Assembly (NCBI RefSeq): GCF_013385985.1
Contig: NZ_JACAOY010000024.1
Span: 1 to 48,784, forward strand
Reading direction: 5' to 3'
Source of the DNA: Pseudomonas sp. B6002
Lineage (GTDB): Bacteria; Pseudomonadota; Gammaproteobacteria; Pseudomonadales; Pseudomonadaceae
DNA length: 48,784 nucleotides
Shown: piece after piece, positions 38,339-46,141 of the stretch
Layout: the number at the start of each line of letters is the position of its first letter
Position numbering within the stretch: position 1 is the stretch's first letter
Position numbers and translations under genes: made by a program
Notes under the pieces: model-generated
The model's database searches: none
What the model saw: the letters and a program-made list of their open reading frames with translations, nothing else
Told to the model about the DNA's origin: nothing

Positions 38339-40990
38339 ATGAGCGACTCCGGCCGCGCCGATGCCCTGTTAGCCGAACTGCCACGGGATGGTCGTGGCCG
38401 GCTCAAAGTCTTCCTGGGCGCTGCGCCCGGTGTGGGCAAGACCTACGCCATGCTCCAGGCCGCCCACACTCAGTTGCGCCAAGGCGTGCGCCTGATCGCC
38501 GGCGTGGTCGAAACCCACGGCCGCGCCGAGACCGAAGCCTTGCTGAGCGGCCTGCCGCAACAACCGTTGCTGCGCAGCGAATACCGCGGCGTGATGCTCG
38601 AAGAAATGGACCTCGACGGCCTGCTTGCCGCCAAGCCCAAGCTGGTGCTGGTGGACGAACTGGCCCACAGCAACGCCCCCGGCAGTCGCCATGAAAAGCG
38701 CTGGCAAGACATCCAGGAGCTGCTCGCCGCCGGCATCAACGTGTTCACCACGGTCAACGTCCAGCACCTGGAAAGCCTCAACGATCAAGTGCGCGGCATT
38801 ACCGGCGTGCAGGTGCGCGAGACCCTGCCGGACTGGGTGCTGCAAGAAGCCGATGAACTGCTGCTGATCGACCTGCCGTCTCGCGAGCTGCTGGAGCGAC
38901 TGCGCGACGGTAAGGTCTATGTGCCGGAACAGGCCCGCGCGGCCATCGACGCGTTTTTCACCCAAACCAACCTGATGGCCCTGCGCGAGCTGGCCATGCA
39001 AACCGCCGCCGCCCACGTCGACGACGACTTGGCCCAGGGCTATCGCCAACTCGGGCAGGCGGCGCCGGCCGTGCGCGGTCGTTTGCTGGTGGGCGTGGAT
39101 GGCGATGCGCAAGCCGAACGCCTGGTGCGTCACGCTAGCCGCGTGGCCCAGCGCCGGCATCTGCCGTGGAGCCTGGTGCATGTCGACAACGGCCGGGCGC
39201 GGGATGAGCAGTCGCGCCTGCGCCTGCAAAACGCCCAGCAGTTGGCCGAGCGGCTTGGCGGTGAAGTGGTGTTGCTGCGGGCGGGGGAGGTGGCCAAGAC
39301 GCTGATCCAGCACGCCGCCGAACGCCGCGCCAGCCTGTTGTTGGTCGGGCAGTCGCGGATGCGCTGGCGTCGTCGGCTGTTTGGCGGCGGTTTGGCCGCT
39401 CGCTTGTTGCGTAACGCACGCGGCTTGGAAATCAACGTGCTGGACAGCGACGACATCCCCGCGCCGCCACGCTTGCCGGATGTGCGCGGGCTGGTCTGGT
39501 TCGACTACGGCCTGGCAGTCGTGGCGACCATCGTGGCCGCGGCGTTGGCCTGGGCGGTGGCCAGTGTGTTGCCGTTGCCGAACATCTCGTTGGTGTTTCT
39601 GGCTGCCGTATTGCTGGTGGCGGTGCGCAGCAGCCTGGGCCCGTCCCTGGTGTGCGCCGCGCTGTCATTCCTGACCTACGACTTTTTGTTTATCCCGCCG
39701 AATTTCTCCTTCGCCATCCAGCGCGAAGAGGACGTGCTGACCCTGTTGTTCTTCCTGTTGATGGCCGCCCTGACCGGCAACCTCGCCGCACGCCAACGCC
39801 GGCAATTGCAGGCACTGCGCGATACCCAGGAAGAAACCAGCGAACTGCTCGACCTGTCGCGCAAACTCACGGCGGCCACCGACCGCCAGGCCGTTATCAG
39901 TGCGGCGGCTCATCACCTTGAGGGGTGGAGCGACCTGGACCTGTGCCTGGTCAACCGTGACGGCCAGGGCGGCTGGAAGGTCGAGACCGGTGCCGCATTG
40001 AACCTCACCGAAGCCGAGCGCGCCGCTGCCGACTGGGCGTGGCAGCACGATCAACCGGCCGGCATGGGCACCGGCACCTTGCCGTTCGGGCGTTGGTGGT
40101 GGTGGCCGTTGTCGGGCGAGGAGGGGCCGCTGGGCCTGCTCGGCGTCAGCCCCAAACCGGGGCTGGAACTGAGCGGCCAGCGTCGCCGTTTGCTGACTGC
40201 ATTGAGCCAACCGCTGGCCCAGGCGTTGGCCCGGGCGCAGTTGGCACAGGAGCTGGAGTCTGCGCGCCTGCACGGCGAAACCGAGCAACTGCGCAGCGCC
40301 TTGCTCGCCTCGGTGTCCCATGATTTGCGCACGCCGCTGACGGCCATGCGTGGCAGCATCGACAGCCTGCTGGCCCTTGGCGAAGCCATACCCCTGGAGG
40401 ATCGTCGCGAACTGCTGGAAGGCACCCGCGATGAAGCCGAGCGTCTCGATCGCTATATCCAGAACCTGTTGGACATGACGCGCCTGGGCCACGGCGCCCT
40501 GAAGTTGGCGCGTGACTGGGTCTCGCCGGGTGACATCGTCGGTAGCGCCCTCGGCCGGTTGCGTGCGGTGCTGGCGCCGTTGCAGGTGAAGGCCGATGTG
40601 CCCGTCGAGTTGCCGTTGTTGTATGTCCACGCGGCGTTGATCGAGCAGGCCTTGGTCAATGTGTTGGAAAACGCGGCACGCTTTTCACCCGCCCAGGGCC
40701 GCCTGGAGGTGAGCGCCGGGGTCGCCGATGATCAGCTGTTTTTCGCGGTGGCCGATGAGGGGCCGGGTATTCCTGAAGACGAGCGCGCGAAGATTTTCGA
40801 CATGTTCTACACCGCCGCCCGGGGCGACCGCGGCGGGCAGGGCACGGGCCTCGGGTTGGCGATCTGCCAGGGCATGGTCGGTGCCCACGGCGGGCATATC
40901 AGCGTGGCCGATGGCATTGAAGGGCGTGGCACCTGCATCACCCTGTTCCTGCCATTGCCGACCCAGCCTGGCTTGGAACGCGAGGCTTGA
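38339..40990 (+). CDS. kdpD: Sensor histidine kinase KdpD
   Basis: The 883-residue membrane kinase senses low K+ or turgor and phosphorylates KdpE. The N-terminal KdpD domain carries GAAPGVGKTYAML (Walker A) and LVLVDELAHSN (Walker B). A Usp-like segment covers about 240-360, four membrane helices (DUF4118) about 390-490, a GAF-like domain about 510-620, and the kinase core contains VSHDLRTPLTAM with the phospho-accepting His at about 661, followed by an ATPase domain with NVLENAARFSP and GTGLGLAI. GAAGGAAC precedes the ATG. kdpE follows after 37 bases. Confidence 0.96.
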   Translation: MSDSGRADALLAELPRDGRGRLKVFLGAAPGVGKTYAMLQAAHTQLRQGVRLIAGVVETHGRAETEALLSGLPQQPLLRSEYRGVMLEEMDLDGLLAAKPKLVLVDELAHSNAPGSRHEKRWQDIQELLAAGINVFTTVNVQHLESLNDQVRGITGVQVRETLPDWVLQEADELLLIDLPSRELLERLRDGKVYVPEQARAAIDAFFTQTNLMALRELAMQTAAAHVDDDLAQGYRQLGQAAPAVRGRLLVGVDGDAQAERLVRHASRVAQRRHLPWSLVHVDNGRARDEQSRLRLQNAQQLAERLGGEVVLLRAGEVAKTLIQHAAERRASLLLVGQSRMRWRRRLFGGGLAARLLRNARGLEINVLDSDDIPAPPRLPDVRGLVWFDYGLAVVATIVAAALAWAVASVLPLPNISLVFLAAVLLVAVRSSLGPSLVCAALSFLTYDFLFIPPNFSFAIQREEDVLTLLFFLLMAALTGNLAARQRRQLQALRDTQEETSELLDLSRKLTAATDRQAVISAAAHHLEGWSDLDLCLVNRDGQGGWKVETGAALNLTEAERAAADWAWQHDQPAGMGTGTLPFGRWWWWPLSGEEGPLGLLGVSPKPGLELSGQRRRLLTALSQPLAQALARAQLAQELESARLHGETEQLRSALLASVSHDLRTPLTAMRGSIDSLLALGEAIPLEDRRELLEGTRDEAERLDRYIQNLLDMTRLGHGALKLARDWVSPGDIVGSALGRLRAVLAPLQVKADVPVELPLLYVHAALIEQALVNVLENAARFSPAQGRLEVSAGVADDQLFFAVADEGPGIPEDERAKIFDMFYTAARGDRGGQGTGLGLAICQGMVGAHGGHISVADGIEGRGTCITLFLPLPTQPGLEREA

Positions 40991-41027
40991 GCTACCCTCT
41001 TTTCTCCACGGATTTTGATTGGACACC

Positions 41028-41717
41028 ATGAGCCAGACCGCGACGATATTAGTCATTGATGACGAACCGCAGATCCGCAAATTCCTGCGCATCAGCCTGG
41101 CCTCTCAGGGCTACAAGGTGATCGAGGCCGGCACCGGCAACGAAGGCCTGGCGCAAGCGGCGTTGAGCAAACCGGATTTGCTGGTGCTCGACCTGGGCCT
41201 GCCGGACATGGACGGCCAACAGGTGCTACGCGAGTTTCGCGAGTGGTCGACGGTGCCGGTGCTGGTGTTGTCGGTGCGGGCCAGTGAAGTGCAGAAAGTC
41301 GAGGCGCTGGACAGCGGTGCCAATGACTACGTGACCAAGCCGTTCGGCATCCAGGAGTTTCTCGCCCGTGTGCGCGCTTTATTGCGCCAGGCACCGGCCG
41401 GGGAGGCCCAGGAAGCGGCGTTGAATTTTGGCCCGCTGACGGTGGACCTGGCCTATCGCCGGGTGCTGCTGGACGGTGTCGAAGTCGCCCTGACTCGTAA
41501 GGAGTACGCAGTGCTGGCGCAATTGGCGCGGCATCCGGGGCGAGTGATCACCCAGCAGCAATTGCTCAAGGACATCTGGGGCCCGACCCATACCGAGGAC
41601 AGCCACTACTTGCGGATCGTGGTGGGGCATTTGCGCCAGAAACTGGCGGATGATCCGACGCAGCCGCGTTTTATCGTGACCGAGGCGGGGGTGGGATATC
41701 GTCTGTTAAACGCATAG
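41028..41717 (+). CDS. kdpE: Response regulator KdpE
   Basis: The 229-residue OmpR/PhoB-type regulator activates kdpFABC. The receiver domain has the acidic pair in ILVIDDEPQIRK, the phospho-accepting Asp at about 55 in LLVLDLGLPDMDG, and the Lys in NDYVTKPFG. The winged-helix domain (about 130-229) shows LTRKEYAVLAQLARHPGRVITQ and ends with VTEAGVGYRLL. ATG 41028 is chosen over an in-frame TTG three codons upstream because the family N-terminus begins at this Met. Its probable target boxes lie at 33560-33636. Confidence 0.96.
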   Translation: MSQTATILVIDDEPQIRKFLRISLASQGYKVIEAGTGNEGLAQAALSKPDLLVLDLGLPDMDGQQVLREFREWSTVPVLVLSVRASEVQKVEALDSGANDYVTKPFGIQEFLARVRALLRQAPAGEAQEAALNFGPLTVDLAYRRVLLDGVEVALTRKEYAVLAQLARHPGRVITQQQLLKDIWGPTHTEDSHYLRIVVGHLRQKLADDPTQPRFIVTEAGVGYRLLNA

Positions 41718-41741
41718 GTTTGTGGTGTCTGGCCCACCGCT

Positions 41742-41830
41742 ATCGCAGGCAAGCCAGCTCCCACAGAGGTTCGCATTTCGCCACGCGGCACGCGATCAAC
41801 TGTGGGAGCGGGCTTGCCCGCGAAGAGGCC
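41742..41830. repeat. REP inverted pair after kdpE
   Basis: TATCGCAGGCAAGCCAGCTCCCACAG faces TGTGGGAGCGGGCTTGCCCGCGAAGAGGCC, with about 35 bases between. It lies between convergent kdpE and the patatin-like gene and may end both transcripts. Confidence 0.8.
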
Positions 41831-41849
41831 TTCAGCCACACCAACACGC

Positions 41850-42887
41850 TCAGCGCTGCTCACTCTCATACCGATCCAACGTATCACTGGCAATTTCCCG
41901 TCCCAACGCAATCAACTCCGGCGCCTTGTAGAACTCGAAAAACCGACACACCCGCTTTGGCACGTTGATCAACACATCAGGCGGGTAGCCAGCAATCTTG
42001 TACTGCGCCAAAGACGTCTGCATCACCTCGAAACTCTGGTTGATCAGGTCCAGCAGTGACGCCGGCCCCACGTTGTCGATGATGAACGAACCGGTTGCTG
42101 ACTTGGGCGCGCCGGCTTTTTCCGGCGCGGCGGCGGGTTGCTGGTATTCGGGCTCGGCCGACTCCAGCCACGGGTTGATCTCCGCCGCTTCAGCCTGCAA
42201 GGCTTCCTGTTCGAGCTTCATCAGTTGCTCGGCCTGCTTGCGTCGAAAGGGCAGGTGCGAGCCCAGTGATTTGGCCAAGCTGTTGAAGCGGCTTTTGAAC
42301 GCTGGCGGGCGCTGGATCACCGGCAGATGATAGTGCTTCTGGTTGGTGGCGTTGAGGTTGACCGCGATGATCAGGTCGCAATGGCTCGACACCACCGGCA
42401 CGATCGGCAGCGGGTTGAGCAGGCCGCCGTCCACCAGCATTCGGTTGCCTTGCATCACCGGCGTAAACAGGCTGGGGATGGCGGCCGAGGCGCGCATGGC
42501 CTGGTGCAGGCAGCCTTCCTGGAACCAGATTTCCTGCTGGTTGGTGAGGTCGGTGGCGACGGCGGTGTAGGGGATGCGCAGTTCTTCGATGTTGATCTCA
42601 CCGACGATCTTGCGGATTTGCCCGAAGACTTTCTCGCCACGAATCGCCCCCAGGCGAAAACTCACGTCCACCAGGCGCAGCACATCCAGGTAATCGAGGC
42701 TTTCAATCCAGTTTCGATAGTCGTCCAGCTTGCCCGCCGCGTAGATCCCGCCGACTACGGCGCCCATGGAGCATCCGGCGATACAGGCGATGTCGTAGCC
42801 GCGCCGTTCAATCTCTTCGATCACCCCAATGTGAGCGTAGCCCCGGGCCCCTCCGGAGCCCAGTACCAAGGCAACACGTTTTTTCAT
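41850..42887 (-). CDS. Patatin-like phospholipase (RssA type)
   Basis: The 345-residue protein is a serine lipid acyl hydrolase. The oxyanion loop is GSGGARGYAHIG (about residues 10-21), the nucleophile is in GCSMG (Ser40), and the catalytic aspartate is in the VDGGLLNP motif, giving the Ser-Asp dyad. The second half (about 225-345) is a polar extension with an Ala/Pro-rich link. ATG 42887 is chosen because the family N-terminus KKRVALVLGSGG follows directly and GAGG is upstream; the frame runs further 5' without homology. No signal peptide, so cytoplasmic or membrane-associated. Natural substrate unknown. Confidence 0.88.
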   Translation of the reverse strand: MKKRVALVLGSGGARGYAHIGVIEEIERRGYDIACIAGCSMGAVVGGIYAAGKLDDYRNWIESLDYLDVLRLVDVSFRLGAIRGEKVFGQIRKIVGEINIEELRIPYTAVATDLTNQQEIWFQEGCLHQAMRASAAIPSLFTPVMQGNRMLVDGGLLNPLPIVPVVSSHCDLIIAVNLNATNQKHYHLPVIQRPPAFKSRFNSLAKSLGSHLPFRRKQAEQLMKLEQEALQAEAAEINPWLESAEPEYQQPAAAPEKAGAPKSATGSFIIDNVGPASLLDLINQSFEVMQTSLAQYKIAGYPPDVLINVPKRVCRFFEFYKAPELIALGREIASDTLDRYESEQR

Positions 42888-43104
42888 GGTCCATGTCCTC
42901 CCCAAGGCAGGTGCCCACAATGCACCCATTGAGGGGGCGCCTTCAATCTTCGCCTGGGGCGGTAATATTTTTGCTGGCGGGACGCGGTGCTCGGGTATGC
43001 TCTGGCGATAGGCGCTTTTGATTTGGGGCTGACAGACAAGGCACTTTTTCTTGTAGGCAACGTCTACAACGTACGACTGTTTTTCTTTATTTGAGGTGTC
43101 ATCG

Positions 43105-43383
43105 ATGAAAGCCTGGATGTGTGTGCCTGTGATCGTGTTGGCCCTGGCCGGTTGTGCCGGGAAAACCGCGTACCGCGACAGCTGCGGCACGCAACTGGAT
43201 GCCGCGTGGCATGAGCTGGACCTGGCCAAGGCCGAAGGCTTCGCCGGCACCGTGAGCTACTCTAAGGCCTTGTCCTTGCTGACCGGTGCCAAGACCCAAC
43301 AGCAATTCGAAGCGTTTGAAGGCTGCTCCAACAAGGCCGAGAAAGCGCGGTTCTATATTCGTGAGTCGCGCGCCGGGCGTTGA
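43105..43383 (+). CDS. Small putative lipoprotein
   Basis: The 92-residue protein starts with a lipoprotein signal (MKAWMCVPVIVLALAGC, lipobox LAGC, Cys at about 17). The mature part is helical with two cysteines (DSCGTQLD and EGCSNKAEKA), likely a disulfide-held small envelope protein. GAGG is 8 bases before ATG 43105. It lies 5' of the CHAD gene on the same strand with a gap of 44 bases, so they may be co-transcribed. No function recognised. Confidence 0.75.
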   Translation: MKAWMCVPVIVLALAGCAGKTAYRDSCGTQLDAAWHELDLAKAEGFAGTVSYSKALSLLTGAKTQQQFEAFEGCSNKAEKARFYIRESRAGR

Positions 43384-43427
43384 CCTGTAGCCGTGATCAG
43401 GGATTTTCATCGTCAGGGGAGGAAGGG

Positions 43428-44189
43428 ATGTCAGCGCTGGTTGATCAGTTAGTCGCTCAGGTCATTGGCCTGGAAGTAGGGTTACTGAGCTGCCAGGCTC
43501 GCCTCGCCGCCGTCACCGACGATGAAGCCTTGCATGACCTGCGCACCACCGTGCGGCGCTTGCGCAGTTTGTTGCGCCCTTTACGGGGGCTGCCAGGTGT
43601 CGAGCAGCTAGAGTTGGCGGCCAGCACGGTCGGCCAGATCACCACGCCGCTGCGGGACCGAGAGGTCCTGGCGGCGTACCTGCATCAGCATGGTCATCAT
43701 GCGGCGGCAGACCGGCGCTTGCGCTTGCAACCCGATGCGTATCGACACGTGGCGCAAAGCCCGGAGTTGGCGCACCTGCTGCTCATCCTGGATGCCTTCC
43801 CGCGTTTTATCCGCGCCTCTGAACACCAAAAGCTGCTCAAGGGCCTGCGCCCCCGCATCGAGAAACGCCTGGCCAAGCAATGGCAGAAGCTTGATGAAGC
43901 ACTCAAGGATCCCGGCCATGATCGTCACCGCTTGCGGTTGCTGATCAAGCGCGTGCGCTACGCTGCCGAGGCTTATCCCGAGTTGGACAAACTCCCTGCC
44001 AACGCCATGTCCCGATTGAAAAAAGCCCAGGGTGCCCTCGGTGATTGGCATGACTGCTGGCAATGGTTGGCCCAGGCCGAGCATCAGCCAGACCTGCAGC
44101 CCTGTGTTGCGACGTGGCATCGCACCATGGCCAAGGCAGAAGGGCAGGCAGACAGAGTGCTGGAAAAACTCAGCGCCGATTGTTTCTGA
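43428..44189 (+). CDS. CHAD domain protein
   Basis: The 253-residue all-helical protein carries the conserved histidine and arginine pattern of CHAD domains, e.g. ALHDLRTTVRRLRSLLRPLRG near the N-terminus and HRLRLLIKRVRYAAEAYPEL near 180-200, and GALGDWHDCWQWL. CHAD domains bind polyphosphate through these basic residues. This one has no CYTH partner. GGGGAGGAAGG lies just before ATG 43428; the frame extends upstream without homology. A role in polyphosphate binding is inferred from the domain. Confidence 0.85.
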   Translation: MSALVDQLVAQVIGLEVGLLSCQARLAAVTDDEALHDLRTTVRRLRSLLRPLRGLPGVEQLELAASTVGQITTPLRDREVLAAYLHQHGHHAAADRRLRLQPDAYRHVAQSPELAHLLLILDAFPRFIRASEHQKLLKGLRPRIEKRLAKQWQKLDEALKDPGHDRHRLRLLIKRVRYAAEAYPELDKLPANAMSRLKKAQGALGDWHDCWQWLAQAEHQPDLQPCVATWHRTMAKAEGQADRVLEKLSADCF

Positions 44190-44279
44190 AACGGTCCGGT
44201 TTTTGGCCGGAATAGGCGCTGTATCGCAAGGGCGCGATGGTTAACATCCCCCCATCTGTTTAGCTGATGTGAGGTCGCC

Positions 44280-45077
44280 ATGCGCTTTAGTGATTTGCTC
44301 GACGCCGCCCGTCGCAACCCGCTGGATGTCACCATCCCCGCCGAATGGGCTCAGGGGCGCGCAACCTTTGGTGGCCTGGTCGCCGCACTGCAATACGAAG
44401 CCCTGCGTGCTCAGGTACCGGATGGCCGGCCTTTGCGGTCATTGGCCGTCACCTTTGTCGGCCCGGTGACAGCGGATGTTCCCGCCCGCTATCAGGTTGA
44501 AGTGCTGCGTGAAGGCAAGGCTGTCAGCCAATTGTTGGGTCGCGTGGTGCAGAACGGTGAAGTGGCGACCCTGGTGCAAGCCAGCTTTGGCGCATCCCGC
44601 GAGTCAGAGATTGATGTGGCCAGTGAAGCGCCGCCGACGTTCAAGCATTGGGATGAATGCCAGGAGCTGCCTTACATCAAGGGCGTGACGCCTGAGTTCA
44701 TGAAACACGTGGCGATGCGTTGGAGCGTCGGCGGGTTGCCGTTTACCGGCAATAAGTCTCGCGACATGGGCGGCTGGGTACGCTTGCGCGGCGACGTGAA
44801 GGAAGAACCGTTGACCGAGTCGCACATCCTCGCGTTGGTCGACGCGTGGCCCCCGGCCCTGCTTCCTCACCTGAAAAAGCCCGCGCCCGGCAGCACGCTG
44901 ACCTGGACCATCGAGTTCATCCAGCCCCTGCAAGAGCTGACGACCCTCGACTGGTGCCAGTACTACGTCAACATCGAGCACGCCCGCGACGGCTACGGCC
45001 ACGCCGCCGCCGCGCTGTGGAGCCCGACCGGCGAATTGATCGCCATCAGCCGCCAGACCGTGGTGGTCTTCGCCTGA
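44280..45077 (+). CDS. Acyl-CoA thioesterase family protein (double hotdog)
   Basis: The 265-residue protein has two hotdog halves. The N-terminal one includes GRATFGGLVAALQYEALRAQV and RSLAVTFVGPVTADVP, and the C-terminal half ends with HAAAALWSPTGELIAISRQTVVVF, where the acidic and glutamine residues of TesB-like enzymes would sit. It probably hydrolyses acyl-CoA; substrate unknown. GAGG is present 7 bases before the ATG. It converges on the DUF962 gene with only 3 bases between them. Confidence 0.82.
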   Translation: MRFSDLLDAARRNPLDVTIPAEWAQGRATFGGLVAALQYEALRAQVPDGRPLRSLAVTFVGPVTADVPARYQVEVLREGKAVSQLLGRVVQNGEVATLVQASFGASRESEIDVASEAPPTFKHWDECQELPYIKGVTPEFMKHVAMRWSVGGLPFTGNKSRDMGGWVRLRGDVKEEPLTESHILALVDAWPPALLPHLKKPAPGSTLTWTIEFIQPLQELTTLDWCQYYVNIEHARDGYGHAAAALWSPTGELIAISRQTVVVFA

Positions 45078-45080
45078 GGC

Positions 45081-45443
45081 TCAGTGCCGATGGCGCTGCC
45101 GCCAGGCACGCCACCAGCCGCCGCTTAATACAAAGCGTGGGAAGGTCACAAACTGCTCGACCACCAGGCGCTGCACCGCATCTTTACGATCACTGAACGG
45201 CTCACTGGCCTCGGCTTCCAGGCTGTGGCCATGGCGCTGCAACGCCAGGCCGGCCAGGATGCCGACCACGCCAACAGCGAAACTCGCCAGGCTCAGGCTG
45301 AACACGCCCGACACAATTAACAAGAACCCGATGATGAACAGCGGCACGGCAATCAGGTGCAACGCCAGGTTGGTCGGGTGTTGATGGTTTTGTGGGTAGT
45401 TACGCCATTGCCAGGCGGGGAGATTGGGGTGACGTTTGCCCAT
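45081..45443 (-). CDS. DUF962/Mpo1-like membrane protein
   Basis: The 120-residue protein has two helices in one hydrophobic block (about 30-70, LALHLIAVPLFIIGFLLIVSGV and ASFAVGVVGILAGLAL). NYPQNHQHPTNLALHLIAVPL carries the histidines typical of the DUF962 family; yeast Mpo1 of this family is an Fe-dependent fatty-acid alpha-dioxygenase. The bacterial role is unknown. The start ATG lies at 45443. The C-terminus is basic (WWRAWRQRHRH). Confidence 0.65.
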   Translation of the reverse strand: MGKRHPNLPAWQWRNYPQNHQHPTNLALHLIAVPLFIIGFLLIVSGVFSLSLASFAVGVVGILAGLALQRHGHSLEAEASEPFSDRKDAVQRLVVEQFVTFPRFVLSGGWWRAWRQRHRH

Positions 45444-45547
45444 GATGGTGAATCCTCTGTCCGTTGAAACATCTTGGACAGAGTTTAGGCGGGGTGGGAC
45501 GGGTGGGCGAATTGGGGATGGCTATGGGGGTTATAGAGAGGCATTTT

Positions 45548-45739
45548 TCATGCCCAAGTGACGCAGTCATGCTCGTCCATATGGATTAGAAGCGTGAGGT
45601 GGGTATCGGTTAGCCAGAATGGGTAGCCGGTTGTTTCACCCAAGAGAGATGTAACATCGTGTGCACCACCGACTTGCCAACCTCTGTATTTTGAGTCGCA
45701 TACCAACAGAATTAGATTGTTTTCGCTAAAGAGCGCTTT
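45548..45739 (-). pseudogene. Startless reading frame, probable remnant of a second immunity gene
   Basis: Directly after the stop of the 133-residue immunity gene, the same frame stays open for 63 codons to a TGA at 45548. It reads KALFSENNLILLVCDSKYRG, then GWQVGGAHDVTSLLGETTGY, ending HMDEHDCVTWA. The composition is protein-like, with a Trp/Asp-rich pattern seen in small immunity proteins, yet no ATG or GTG start lies inside. The best reading is the 3' end of a displaced immunity gene; an in-frame TTG is the only possible start. Function is inferred from position only. Confidence 0.45.
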
Positions 45740-46141
45740 TTAAAAGTCCTCATCATTGCCTCTGATGTAAACATTTGGGTTGATCAATGAAATGTCCTTA
45801 GAGTTGAATTCGATTAAAGAGTGTTTGTTGGCGGCTTTAAAGTGAAGTTGGCCGTCTTTTTTTGTTATTTCTACTGCGAAAGTATCTCTGTTTGGTATGT
45901 TGAGTATTTTTAGATCGCTAATTTCATAGCAGTCAATGCCGAGCCTGCAGACGTTGTAGCCCTTGTCTTTCCATTTTTCCGGTAGGACATCCGGAAACTC
46001 AGGTATGTCAAATCCAATTCCCAGTCTCGGTCGGTCATTGTCTATTTGTAAAGAGAAGACAGAGATATCACCTATCTCGACAGGCCGGCTGAAGATTTTT
46101 TCAAAAAAAACATTCTTATTTATTTCGTTCCAGTATTTCAT
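45740..46141 (-). CDS. Probable Rhs immunity protein (Imm50-like)
   Basis: The 133-residue soluble protein follows the Rhs toxin tip and overlaps its stop by 4 bases (ATGA), the normal placement of a cognate immunity gene. It starts MKYWNEINKNVFFEKIFSR and has FDIPEFPDVLPEKWKDKGYN and a run of beta-strand-like segments, resembling the Imm50 group. It should bind and neutralise the adjoining toxin domain. AT-rich codon use matches the toxin tip. Family assignment is by eye and tentative; the immunity role rests on context. Confidence 0.72.
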   Translation of the reverse strand: MKYWNEINKNVFFEKIFSRPVEIGDISVFSLQIDNDRPRLGIGFDIPEFPDVLPEKWKDKGYNVCRLGIDCYEISDLKILNIPNRDTFAVEITKKDGQLHFKAANKHSLIEFNSKDISLINPNVYIRGNDEDF

